Part shown: positions 12,565 through 24,400 of the stretch, piece by piece
How the letters are laid out: every line of letters begins with the position of its first letter
How positions within the stretch are numbered: position 1 is the stretch's first letter
The notes under the pieces: generated by a model
What the model was told of the DNA's origin: nothing
What the model saw: the letters and a program-made list of their open reading frames with translations, nothing else
The model's database searches: none
DNA from: Enoplosus armatus
Lineage: Eukaryota; Chordata; Actinopteri; Centrarchiformes; Enoplosidae
Length of the DNA stretch: 64,000 nucleotides
Reading direction: 5' to 3'
NCBI RefSeq assembly: GCF_043641665.1
Contig: NC_092182.1
Span: 26,979,320 to 27,043,319 of the forward strand
Translations under genes and position numbers: made by a program

Positions 12565-12797
12565 GCTGAGCAGCAGTGTGGCGGTTCAGGATGCAAATAG
12601 GAGGAAACAGACAAATTATCTGTCTCTCCTGGAATGCCTTGATGGAGAAGAGCGTCGGCCAAATGCAGCGACTGGAGACTGTTAAAGAATTCGTACCACC
12701 CGTGTTTTCTCTCTGCCCTCGTAGTCGAGGAGGGGGCTCGACATGCGAACTTTCTGAATGAAAACAGCTTGTGTGTGTGTGTGTGTGTGTGTGTGTG
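12023..12797. repeat. Dense cluster of inverted (TG)n/(CA)n arrays
   Basis: (TG)n at 12023-12056, (CA)n at 12205-12254, (CA)n at 12356-12420, (CA)n at 12541-12564 and (TG)n at 12770-12797. Five arrays in under 800 bp, the outer ones opposite in orientation to the inner ones. Confidence 0.95.
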
Positions 12798-12799
12798 CT

Positions 12800-14410
12800 C
12801 AGCAGCGTGAAACTGGACCCGTCTTGCTCCTTTTTCTTTATATGCTGACTATGATAAATAGACCAGTCAGCCGTAGCGCAGCCGAGTGTAAGAGACGGAC
12901 ACGGTGGGGAAGTAGCGTGAGTAATCATCTGTAACACTTTCATGTAAATAAATGTCTGTTTTGCTTCTCTGTGTTTCCGATTTGAACAGTGATTTACGGC
13001 CCACTGATTGATTAACAGGTTGTCTTTGGAGAGTGCAGCAGCTCTAAAAGTGTCACCAACAAAACAGTTTTGTGTGGAATAGTTTGTTTTTATTTCTGTG
13101 TCGTGTCAAACATTTGACGAGATTACAAGACGCAGCTATTCATCAAAATAAATATGGAGCTTTAGAGGTCCTGTTGGGTGGATTTTGTTACCTGTGGACA
13201 GAGCCAGGCTCGCTGGATGTTGAAGTTAGAACTATCTACACCTCCTTGTTTTGTTCTCAGTGTACAGACAACAACCACCCGGGTGACTTTTATCTGGTTT
13301 TGAGCCCAGATCTGAAGTTATAAGGACCTTTTCTCGATGATTTCTAAACAGATTTAAGGACGCTGATCCTCGATGGATGTTAGAGATTGTGAAACCACTG
13401 ATGTCTGTGTCTTTAGCTTTGACTGAGTTCTGAGAAGACGTGGTGGGATGTTCTGATATGTTCTGAATAATACAGTATATTGATATTTGTTTAAATCCCT
13501 AATACAATGACTGCTTTTACATTACTTTATGATTTGCTAGAAGTGTGTTTGTACAGCACCTGACTGCTCCACTCATCTACACACCTGTTCCCCCCGGCCT
13601 TCCCGCCCACCTCCTCACCTGCATCTCATTCCCTCATTAACCTCTCAGTACATATACTGGTCCAGTTCCAGACCATCTAAGTTGCTTATCCATAATAATG
13701 CATTATAAGTTATTTGATTATAGTTTGTATTATTAATGGGAATGTGTAAAGTAACTAAAGGCATTAAATTAATGTATTGGAGTAAAAAGTACAATAGCTC
13801 CCTCTGAATTGTAGTAGAACTATAAAGTAGCAGAAAATGAAAATACTCAGTACAGGACTTGACTTACTTACTTGACTGCATAGTATATATATATATATAT
13901 ATATACATACTATATAATAACACTGATATACATCTCGTGGCTTTGAAACTGAAACTCTGTCATGAAGTAAAAAAGGTTGTAACCTACAACACTTCCCTCC
14001 CCGGCTGTGACAAAAACTCATCTCCTAATATTCATCTTTTTCCTGACACTTTTGGAAAAGTGAAAAATTAGTTTGAGCCAAAACGCACAGGTGGTCAAAA
14101 TGTTTTACATCTTTAAAGTAAAAAAAGACTTCTGGCAACAGGAGGCACATGAGGGGAGTTTCTGGTGATTGATGAATCGCTAGCAATGATATCTCTTCTT
14201 TTCAACACCTGGTAATGATAATGGTTCACAGAGTGAGGCGTCCCGACTGAGTGTGTGTGTGTCTCCAGTATCTATCAAGCTGTGTGTGTGGCCATGAGAG
14301 CCTGTGTGAGAGAGTGAGAGTGAAGGAGACAGAGAGGTCAAAGAGAGAGAGAGTCGTCTCATCCTTCAGATATACTTTATGGATAAAGTTTAGTTTATTG
14401 GCTCATAAAA
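12800..14410. other. Intergenic stretch with repeat C traces and an (AT)n tract
   Basis: No gene is seen. An (AT)n tract lies at 13883-13905, and 13770-13860 resembles a decayed piece of repeat C (AGTAAAAAGTACAATA). Confidence 0.5.
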
Positions 14411-14414
14411 CATA

Positions 14415-14660
14415 AAAAGCAGTGCTGGAAAAAGAACATCACATCCTTTACTTACTGTGAGTGAAATAAAGTACATTTTAAAACTCATTGTAAATAAAAG
14501 TCCTGCTAATTTAACTTGTAACATGAGTGTCTAAAGTAAACGTGCTTAAAATGAAGAAGAGGAGAGTTTAGTTTCACTGTCGGGTGAAAAGTGCTGAATC
14601 TGTTGGTTTTATCAGATCCGATCAGTCTGAGAAAGAAAGAAAGAAAGAAAGAAAGCTGTT
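14415..14660 (+). repeat. Repeat C fragment and (GAAA)n
   Basis: AAATAAAGTACATTTTAAAA with AAAAGTCCTGCTAATTTAAC is a decayed copy of the ACTTTTACTTAAGTA-type repeat C. A (GAAA)n tract follows at 14632-14655. Confidence 0.5.
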
Positions 14661-14744
14661 ACTGTCGATGGTATTGTACTCTTTGTAGCCACACAGCCGG
14701 TCGGTCCTCCTCTTTATGTAGAACAAGTGTTTGATGGATTGATT

Positions 14745-15030
14745 AAATTTGATTCAGACGTTCACGTCCCTCTCAGGATGAACTGTAATAACTTTGGTGA
14801 TCCTCCGACTTTTCATGTAGCGCCATCATCAGGTCAAAAGTCTAATTTGTCTAATACAAATACTAATTTGTTCAGCCTCAGCTGTACTTTGTCGTCAGTG
14901 CTAATTTGCAAATGTTAGCGTGCTAACATGCTAAACTCAGATGGTGAACAAAACATCAGCATGTTAGCATTGTCACTGTGAGCATGCTGATGTTAGCATT
15001 TAGCTCAAAGCACCGCCGTGCCTTCGTACA
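14745..15030 (+). repeat. Repeat B copy
   Basis: Includes TTCACGTCCCTCTCAGGATG, TTTTCATGTAGCGCCATCAT and the GTTAGCGTGCTAACATGCTA core, ending before the CACAGAGCTGC tail. Confidence 0.75.
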
Positions 15031-15532
15031 GCCTTCGTACGGTCGACTTCTCTAAGTTAGTGTGAGATGATGGTGCAACTGAACAAAGAAACGAGTTCAG
15101 AGTGAGACTAACTAGTTAACAGTTAGTGTTGACTTACCACTCAAACTTAACATCAAACTCATGTTCAGTGCAAAAAGCTGCAGAACCTCAAAATGGCAGT
15201 TAAATGACAGAAACTGATAAAAGAGAGAAATATAAATCTGAGCTTCCTAAACGAATGTACTGAAACCAGAAACATGAGGGAAAAGGATCAAGATGCAGCT
15301 GTTGACACTTCCATGGAAACAGGTCTCCTCCTCGAAGGTAACAACATACTGTGGTGCGCTTCTGCTCTTACACTCAACAAGTGAATAGAAATGAATAGAC
15401 CTACTGTATCTTAACACGAAACATGTACGCCTCAATCAAATGCTTTCCAGGCCGGGGTTTGCGCTGAAAAGAGAGCTATGTTTTCACAGCAGAACAGAAA
15501 TTGTGGGTTTTTTTGAGCGATTCCTGGGGAAG

Positions 15533-15745
15533 GAGGAGGAGGAGGAGGAGGAGGAGGGCGAAGCAGCAGCGCAGCACTAACTCATGATAAAAAGTTGGAG
15601 GTTGAAACTGGACTGAAAATGTACTCAGCTGCTCTTCTGCCAAGGCTCGAAGATGTTGACCTCTGAAGAAAAATACCCCCCTTCTGGGCTGTACATTTAG
15701 ACTGTAACCTGGTCTGTGTGCTTTAAAAATCCACCCTGTTCAAGT

Positions 15746-15790
<45 letters not shown>

Positions 15791-15792
15791 CA
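15533..15792. repeat. (GGA)n tract and (CA)n microsatellite
   Basis: A (GGA)n run at 15533-15556 and a (CA)n array at 15746-15792. Artificial His-Thr frames run through the latter. Confidence 0.9.
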
Positions 15793-16484
15793 CTTTTACA
15801 CAAAATCATGTCAGTGCAAACAAATCTTACAATCACATTTTTATGAAAAGAAAATGTACAAGTTCACAAGATAATATGGAAATAAAAACCATTAACCCAT
15901 ACACACACGTACATGTATACACACACGCGTATACATACACACAGATACACAGATACACACCCACATGCATGCTGGGAAAGACATACACAGCTGTGAACGT
16001 AGGTGTCATACACGCCATGCCAGATAAAACGGCTCTGTTTTTCTTTGAGCAGCTATTGGCGCGGCCACATGATAAAATTCCTCCCTAACATCTGTCGAGG
16101 AGAACCACGACCGCATTTACTAAAAAGTTAAACACCGGTCAGCTCGGCCAAGCCAGATCTGATAGCAATAAAAACCCGGCAAAAGAGGTTTGGAAGGAGA
16201 TGTGGTGAAGAGCACAGCGGGGCAGAAAGAAGGAGGTCCGGAGGTCGCAGGGTGGACGGCCACATATGACGGGATTATTGTTATTATCAGGCTACAAAAC
16301 TGCTAATCATCTGGTAATCTGCTGAAAACATCTTTCAAAACTCTGTGGAAGAACATAAATATGTCTTATATAAGCCACAGTAGATAAATGAGAATGATGT
16401 TCGAGGTGGAAACCTACAACAAGTCTGAGCTTTTATCTTGTGTTGTTGTCTTAAGTGAGACGCACAAAAAACACATATTCTAAT

Positions 16485-16553
16485 AATCTTCAGGACTAAT
16501 ATATCATATTAGTCCTGTATATATCCTAATATATCATATTAGTCCTGAAGATT
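16485..16553. repeat. Perfect nested inverted repeat (hairpin)
   Basis: Outer arms AATCTTCAGGACTAATAT and ATATTAGTCCTGAAGATT are exact inverses (18 bp each). The left part is itself a perfect hairpin, CAGGACTAATAT, ATC loop, ATATTAGTCCTG, and the right half repeats the ATATATCATATTAG core. It can fold in two alternative ways. It could be a short foldback element or a local duplication. Confidence 0.9.
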
Positions 16554-17039
16554 GTCATGCAATCAAACCCAGTTTTTTATACTATTTATAGGCTTTTTTT
16601 CAGAACTAAATATTCTGTCTGTTTCAATTTTGTAATTACCTTCTATTTAAAGTAGATCGAATCATTAGTGGCGGAGTCCGCCGTTCCCGGGTTGGATGCA
16701 AATTGCCCTTCAAGTGATGTCAAAGTAAAAAACAATTTATACAAAAATAATTGATTAAGCTTGCTGACTCAGAATTAATAGGCACTGTACGTGGACAAAG
16801 CAAAAAAGGTCACATTTATTAAGAGAAAAATTTTATTCAACAAAAATAACTAAGCTGAAGAAGAAAAAGAAAACTACAATAAAACTCTGCCACCTCATCT
16901 CTCCTACTCCTGAACAGTTAACAGTATTTTACTTTCTCAGGGTGGAAACACACAGAATCCCTCGCTGGAAGTCATGATGGGATTGTTGGCATGAAGTGCA
17001 AAGTTCAAATTAATTAACAGTGACCTGGAAGCTTTCTGA

Positions 17040-17150
17040 AAGCTTCTATATATCAGATTTACTGACTTACTTTTCATACTTTGAGTACATTTTGATGATA
17101 ATACTTTTACATAAGTAAAGTATCTGAATACTTTTTTCTCCACTGGATGT
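17040..17150 (+). repeat. Repeat C fragment
   Basis: TTTGAGTACATTTTGATGAT, ATACTTTTACATAAGTAAAG and TATCTGAATACTTTTTTCTC correspond to the 3' part of repeat C. Confidence 0.6.
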
Positions 17151-17469
17151 GTCTAAAGTTATTAAATCGTGATTTTATCTGGATACGAGAGAGTAAATCA
17201 GAAATCTATGGTGCTTTTCTCCCGATTTAGTTGTCTTACTGTTAAAAAGTGATTAGAAAGATGATTATTCCAAACGTAGTTACTTGACGAACTGAAAAAT
17301 ATATTCAGATTACAGATAAAGTGGAAGAAAATATGTGATTATCAACATGCAGCACTCCATTAAATTGGAGGTGTGACGGAGATGTGGAACACTAAACCTG
17401 GACGAAGTTGTTCAGGTCTGGAGCTCTCAGTGGGAACACAAGCCTTCCGGGTGTGTGCCGTCCTCTCAT

Positions 17470-17472
<3 letters not shown>

Positions 17473-17514
<42 letters not shown>
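17473..17514. repeat. (CA)n microsatellite
   Basis: Pure CA dinucleotides. Confidence 0.95.
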
Positions 17515-17516
<2 letters not shown>

Positions 17517-18224
17517 CCCGAAACATCATTGTTAAATCGTGTAATAGTTGCGACCATTAAAGTTGTATTCAATGAAGTTAAGCCCTGTTAAACAGGCCTC
17601 CCTTTTCAGCGTTGAAGATGGAGGGCATATGTTTCTGATTACATCTGAGCAGGGAAACACAATAGCCCTCTTCAACGGGGTTCTTGATCCTGTTCACTTG
17701 GATTCGGCCTGACACTTTGCCACAATTCCCGGCCACAAACAGCGACAAGGAAACCCGAAACCCGTAAACAATCCATGTTTCTGCTTTACTACAGATTTCT
17801 GGGCTTGAAAAGGCGAACCGCAGAGTTCACTACAACGTAATCTGATTATGGGCTCTGTGGGCCAAAGGCCGGGTGGGGACGGCCGTGGCACGGGGCCAAG
17901 AGAGCTGCTTTATGGAATAATATGGAGAGTCCGTTTCCATAACGTCCATTTAGAGAAGAAAAGCACTTTAGGGTTCATTATTCACTGCCTCTAAAACCAT
18001 TCATCCACTTCAAGCTACAGCTTTATTGTTTTTGATCAATATCATGGATTCTACTCAGATTTCTGACCTTTATGTTCTTCATTCTGTTCGAAAACTAATT
18101 CAATCATTTGTGGTTCTTAAGTGCGCAAACATGAAGGACGAGCGACTGTCATGAACACAAAAAGAAACAAATGACGAAGCACTACTGATCACGATCATTC
18201 CCCAGTATTAACCTCAAGGCGAGG
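17515..18224. other. Intergenic stretch, nothing recognised
   Basis: No long frame, tandem array or recognised repeat in this interval. Confidence 0.55.
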
Positions 18225-18620
18225 TGATTTTAACCCAATGAGAGTTAGATGAGAAAATCGATACAGCTCTCATGTCTGTATGGTAAATATGCAGCTAGCA
18301 GCCGGTTAGTTTAGCTTAGCATAAAGAGTGGGAGACGGTGGAAACAGCTAGCCTGGCTCTGACCAAAGGTAACAAAATCCACCCACCAGCATGTCTCACT
18401 TTAAGACGCTATATCTTCTGTACAAATCCAAAGTGTCAATGACAATGAGGTCATGTGCCGGACGGTTTCTTGGCCAGGAGAAGTGACTCCTGTCGCCACC
18501 GTGAGGTTGCCAGGCTAGCTGTTTCCCCCTCTTTGTGCTAAGCTAAGCTAATCGCCTGATCGTGGTAGCTTCATATTTACCTACAGAAATGAGAATGGTG
18601 TCGATCGTCTCATCTAAAGT
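18225..18620 (+). repeat. Repeat A copy with inverted ends
   Basis: The left half holds TTTAGCTTAGCATAAAGAGT and CTAGCCTGGCTCTGACCAAA; the right half holds GCCAGGCTAGCTGTTTCCCC and TGTGCTAAGCTAAGCTAATC, the inverse of the left. The element is therefore a long imperfect foldback. Confidence 0.75.
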
Positions 18621-18949
18621 GAACTATTATTATAACTTGTTAGTTATTTCAACCCAAACCAGGATGTTTAAACCATATATGTGTCCTTCATTTGGAGGTC
18701 ATGAAAAGTCAGGAAGACATAGTGTTTATTTAAGTGAATAAAAACTTTAAAAGCACTGATATAATAGAAAATATCTAATTTAGGAAACAAGAACTGTGTT
18801 TTAAAAGGTTTTCTTAGGGCACATGTGTCTTTACAAAGACAAGAATGTAAATATTGAGTGCAAATTAAGAAAAATGTAAAACTTTTCCTCCAAGAGCAGT
18901 AATATTATACCCAACAAGAGCCCAGCTTCCAGGCCATTGTGTTTCTCCC

Positions 18950-19210
18950 TAAACAATCCCATTCCGTGATAGGAGGAAAAAACGTACAAGAAAGCATACC
19001 GTGAAGTCAATTTCCCAATTATGTTTCATTTCCTGTCGAGCCAACACACTTTTACACCGTCATAAATCATAGGAAATATCAGTCACCATAAATCATACAT
19101 GGAGATTTAAATCAGCTGTTTGTATAATTCAGTGCCTGTATCTCAGATGGGCTAATGTGTGGAAATGTGTGATAATTAAAGCCAGGCGCTCCCTCCGTGG
19201 GGAATACTGT
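18950..19210. other. Candidate conserved non-coding block downstream of gdf5
   Basis: A non-repetitive, balanced-composition segment about 3.5 kb beyond the gdf5 3' end. It contains two identical CATAAATCAT sites at 19061-19070 and 19087-19096, each including ATAAATCA, a HOX/PBX-like site. No coding potential. Conservation is guessed from its texture, not measured. Confidence 0.25.
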
Positions 19211-19458
19211 TTCCCAACGTGCATTTAACAACACTCTACTGCTTCAACTTGTAACTCTGCTTACAGGGCTGCAGTAGCAGTGATGGAGTTTGATTTGCGG
19301 GACCAGTTTGCCCTGATGGGGAACATTTTCTGTGAGCTGAACGTGGCTCTTTGAAGGATTTTGACAAAGATTGTTGAAACGTGACAAGAATGTTTTTTAC
19401 GTTAACTTCAACATCGAACAGAAATAAATGTAAATGAAAACTATGATTTCTGTTTTTG

Positions 19459-19620
19459 AGTATGGATGGATGGATGGATGGATGGATGGATGGATGGCAA
19501 TGTGGGTCCGACATTTGGTTCAGACACTCATGTTCCCCTTAGGTTAAATTGCTAACAATGTTAGCATGCTAAAATGCTAAACTTATATGGTGAACATGGT
19601 AAACATACCTGCTTGTCAGC
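19459..19620. repeat. (TGGA)n microsatellite and repeat B fragment
   Basis: (TGGA)n at 19460-19497 is followed by TTCAGACACTCATGTTCCCC and AATGTTAGCATGCTAAAATG, a shortened repeat B. Confidence 0.75.
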
Positions 19621-21935
19621 CTTTTTTAAACTAGGTGTTGAAAACCAAATGTTGAGAGAAGTGACAATAAATAAAACCGCTAATCGCTCACGTTTTCACG
19701 TTCGTTTCTAGGAATACATTACAACCCTTCACTTGGCTGCACAGCTTCAGGTAAACACTAAATACACACATACCTTCAAAAGTACAAGTTAGTTTAGTAA
19801 AAACATGCTAAAAGAAGCAGTTTCTCATGCTGGGAAAAACAAAACCCACTGTGAACACGCTTATCTGTTTCTGGCATTTGTTGCACGCATCTAAATTTAG
19901 GTCTGTCAGGTCTTGAGCGAACGGGTTCCTTCCCGCATCTGAAAAGAATGAGCCGATTGTTAACCAACACACAAATCACAGGCGCTATAAATCACCGCCT
20001 TTGAGCAAACATATTTTTCATTTAATTTGCGATAAACAAAATATGAATGTGAAGTTTACATCTCATGCAGCAGCCGCATGATTTAAAATATGTAGTTTCT
20101 ATTGTGTGTTAATGAGAACGAGGGGGGGGGGCTCCGCAGCTGGACAGTTGCAACGAGTGCTTTCCAAACTCAACTTGTGTCCTGAGCACAAATGAGCTGC
20201 TCTGCGATTAAAACACAAACTGAACGGTGTTGATATCCCCAAGCTCCTGTCTTCAAAGTCTGTCCTAATACATCTGTCCAGACACTAACTGTAACATGTC
20301 CTTTAATGTTCTGCAGTTTGTAATTTTTAATCCAAGAGTCCTGGTTTGGAGCTGCAAAGCTTGCTTAACTCCAGTCCTGCTCAGCCTCTCCCCACCTTTG
20401 CCTTGTCAGTTCAGGTTTCGAGAGAGGGGGCAATAACACTGGCATGCCTCAGCTTTGATTAAAGGAAATGCTTACATCACTCCGTCTCCAAGAGAAACAA
20501 GCCATTCGCTCGGCACAGATGGCTTCATCCAATGGTTGAGGAGCTTTACGAGGGGCAGGCAGACAGGTGCGCTCGCTGCTGACTGCGTGAGACGCCGACA
20601 GAGAAGCGTTGCTGCTGTTGTGTTCCATAGCAACAGTAAAGCTGTAGCTGTCGTGAGGTTGAGTGTGATGGTATGTTTTAAATAGACAAAATAAAATGTA
20701 CTGTTTGGTTTCTGGGCTGTAAAAGGTTTGAATAAAAACCTCAACAAAGGGGCAACGCAGACCTGATGCTTGTGAAAGAGTTGCGGCCTCTATGTTGGAA
20801 TGACACTTAAAGCTGCTAATAATTAAAAAATCACACATATACCTGCATCATATTTACAGAGCAGTTCTACAAGATTATCTGTGACACTTTGCCCTCCTCT
20901 TGAATCGAGCTTCGACCTGGTCAACAAACGTGAATGTTGTGGAATATTTACAGACATTACATCATTCTTAGGTTAGTTCAAATAACCTTAAACAGTTATA
21001 CTGTCATTACTGTTTAAAGCTTATGAACAGTTGCCTTGTGCAGCTTTACTTTAAAGTGATCTCCACCGTATGCTTTAATGCAGCTGTTGAAAAACAAGTT
21101 GCATCCTTCATGGAGCAGCAGCTTCAATTCACTGACAGTGTCTGTGAGAAAATGTTTATTTTGGTGAATGTATTTTACTTCTCAAAGCGACGCTGAGAGA
21201 AAATATGGATAAATGAGGTTCTTCTGTGAAGAGAATAACCTGTAGAAGTTGGTTGTAATTGTTTGGTGTAAGACTGCCGATGCAGGAGGAGGTCGTTGTG
21301 TGTGCGACGGGACCTCGTTACTCTTGAAATTCAGTATGAAAGTGTGTTTATTAATAAATGACATTTAATTCCAGCTGTGCATATTTGTGTGCTAACAGGC
21401 TGTAGAGGAGCCACTCTTAGTGTATGTCTGCTGCATTTAAGATCTATTTTTGAATATCCTACTTTGAATGTATTTTGACTCAAATTCTTGTTTGATTTTT
21501 TATTTATTTATATGGACTACTTTTTTGGAAGCCATTTTCTTATGTACACAAATATGTAATTTTTGTTTTTTTAAATTTGGGGGGAAACTAAAGAAGCAAT
21601 CCTGGCAAAACAAACTATGAAGTCCCCACAAACAGCACCTGAAGGCCTCATATACTGCTGTGCGTTGGTCAGCGCAGTCCTCCCGCTCTTTTTGATACCT
21701 GGGAACTCATTTTCATCACCTGACTTTTTGTAACTTTCAACCAAACTTGCAGCAGCAGTTTGTGAAGCCGACCACAGACACATTTTTGTTCCAAATCAAA
21801 CACAGTTATTCTTGGGTTAAATGGTGATTTGGCTTCTGAAAATCTCACAAATTCCTTTGATAGTTTAGTCTACGGAGCCTGGGGGGGCAGAGGTTCAGAC
21901 TGATAGGAGTTTGGAGCTCAGTCAGTTAGACATTT
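19621..21935. other. Intergenic stretch, no gene
   Basis: A 129-codon minus-strand frame at 20449-20838 and overlapping frames on both strands show no domain and no coding-like composition. A G run lies at 20123-20131. Nothing else is recognised. Confidence 0.55.
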
Positions 21936-22683
21936 TTTATTGAAGAGTAGTTTATGCAACTTTCCCACATTTGGAGCAGGTCAGATTAGCACTTCATCAC
22001 TTGCCTGTATTTATACATCAGAAATTCTTTACATGCTTCATAACAAAGTCTTGGATAAGGCACACAAATTACTCTTCATTGTACATCTGAATGGGCGAAG
22101 GCACAATGGCAGATAAGTGCTGGAAAAGGGCATTTCTGAATATAATTCACTAATGTTTCAATAGCGTTTCTGTTACACACAAACTTTTTACACCAATCAG
22201 GACACAGATACAAATCTGAAGAGAGAAAACAAAAGCAGTAACAATCAGTTTGAGTCCAACATGAGAGCAGTCTTTTTGAATCAGAACTTTTAATCCAGTT
22301 GTGCCTCTGTTATCTTTTTGTTTTTGGCTTCTCTCAGATGCATCTTGCTCATCGCCACCAACATCAACATTACACACAAGTTTTAGTGAGTGGGTGTTAA
22401 AGAGCATCACCTCCATGAGTTTATCTTTCTCTGTTTAGTCTTTAACAGTGTGTAACAGTCTTTGGTATGCAGTCTGATAGTCCACTTGAGTGTGAAGAGT
22501 AATGGCTGTTGCATAGCAGTGAGTTCGGTCACAGTCGGCTGAAATAAGAACTGTTTTTCTCAGTGTTGATCTTCCCATTTTAGGTTTGATTACATTATTA
22601 ACAAACAAATCCATCTCTCCTCAAAGTGAAGGGCAGACGCTGTCTTTCTTTCTCTTTCTCGCCGCGCGTGTCACCTTCCTTTG
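21936..22683 (-). other. Probable gdf5 3' untranslated region
   Basis: This non-coding stretch follows the gdf5 stop codon. On the gdf5 strand an ATTAAA occurs at 22293-22288 and the first canonical AATAAA at 21941-21936, giving possible 3' UTR lengths of about 0.4 and 0.75 kb. No competing gene or recognisable repeat is seen between the stop and these signals. The true polyadenylation site is inferred. Confidence 0.45.
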
Positions 22684-24345
22684 CTACCTGCAACCACACG
22701 ACTCCACCACCATGTCCTCATACTGCTTGTAGACGACGTTATTGGCCGAGTCGATGTAGAGTATGCTGATTGGGCTGAGGCGTGTCGGGACGCAGCAGGT
22801 GGGCGGCGTCGACTCCGGGTCCATGGAGTTCATCAGGGTCTGTATGATGGCGTGGTTGGTCGGCTCGAGGTGCGAGCGAATGGGGAAGTCGCACACGCCG
22901 TCGCAGTGAAAGGCCTCGTAATCCAGCGGCGCGATGATCCAGTCGTCCCAGCCCATCTCCTTGAAGTTCACATGGAGTCGTCTCCGGTGACACCGTGGCC
23001 TCGTCTGCGTCTTCACCACCTGATGTTGGGGGAGGGACTGCGGCGGCTGTTGCAGTGGTTTTTTAGCCCCCCTTGCAGCAGGAGCTCTGCGCATGCGTCG
23101 CTGTGTGAACAGGTATTCGTAGACAGTTTTGTTGTCATGGCCTGACCGCGCTTTGATCTCATTGTAGAAAAGGTCGCGCTTCTTGCTTTTGCCAAACACC
23201 AGGAAGAAAGCCTTTTCCTTGTTGCTCCTGCCAGGTCTGGCAAACCCCAGAGTGCGCAGGTCCATGGGGCGACCGCCTCTGTGCTCCAGGGCCTCGAGTT
23301 CAAAGCACAGCTGCTGGGAGTGCTGGTTCTGCTGGTTTTTGAAGCCCTTGAAGACTTTCCATATGTCAAACACTTCCCATTTGCTGCCGAATCCACCTCC
23401 GCCAAGCAGATCCTCCGTGGTCCTCGTCTGGAGCAGAAAAGCCTGTTGTTTACCTGAAGCGCAGGTGTACAGCTTCAGGCACGGGGACGAGCCTCCTCCA
23501 CCCCCTCCTCCTCCGTCCACAGCTGTGGATCCCATTGAGGCTCTGCGGGGGTCAGACAGGCGCTTCCTCAGGATGCGTAGTTCGGCCCCCAGGAGCCCGT
23601 CTCGTTCCAGAGAGCTGACGTTGAAGTGATACCTCTGCCGTCTCAGCTGGGGCCCACGCTCGTCTGCGAGGGAGGACAGAGATACCAAAGCAAAGACGCA
23701 GAAATATGAGTTGAAACTGACAGAAAGGCAAATACTGTACACAGAAGAGGACAAAAGTAAAAACACTTGTAGACACATAAAACCTGCAGGTGCAAACATG
23801 ACCCGGGTGAAAGAAAGGATGCATGTTCAGATATAAATACACACATGCAGACGTGTGAAAACGTACACGCACACTAGAGCTGCAAAGATTAGTTGAAGGA
23901 TCGATTAGCCAATCAAAAGACAAACTATCAGCAACATTTAAAATCAAATAATCTTTTAAGCTAAATGGCAAAACATTTACTGGTTTCGATTCATTGATTA
24001 ATCTAATCGATCTGATCTAATCTGTAATGAAAGTAATTGTTAGTTGCATGTGCACACACACCACGAGCAGAAGGTGAGGGATAGAAAAACTATTTACACA
24101 TCTCCTCACAGCCTGCTAATATTCCTTCTGCAACACACACACACACACACACACAGTCGTCACACACACACACACACACACACACACAGTCGTCACACAC
24201 TCACACACACACACACACACATAAGCACAGAAACATCAGGAGGAAAGAAGTGAATGGTGTGGTGTGTAATGTTTTCTTTTGTTGTCAGTGAGGGAAACCA
24301 GTGAACTTCCATGTCCAAATGAAATCCAGCAATGAAATCCACCAA

Positions 24346-24400
<55 letters not shown>

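Noticed and set aside
22681..23629. Plus-strand frames of 148 and 154 codons opposite gdf5 exon 2
   Set aside because: They are antisense shadows of a strongly conserved coding exon.
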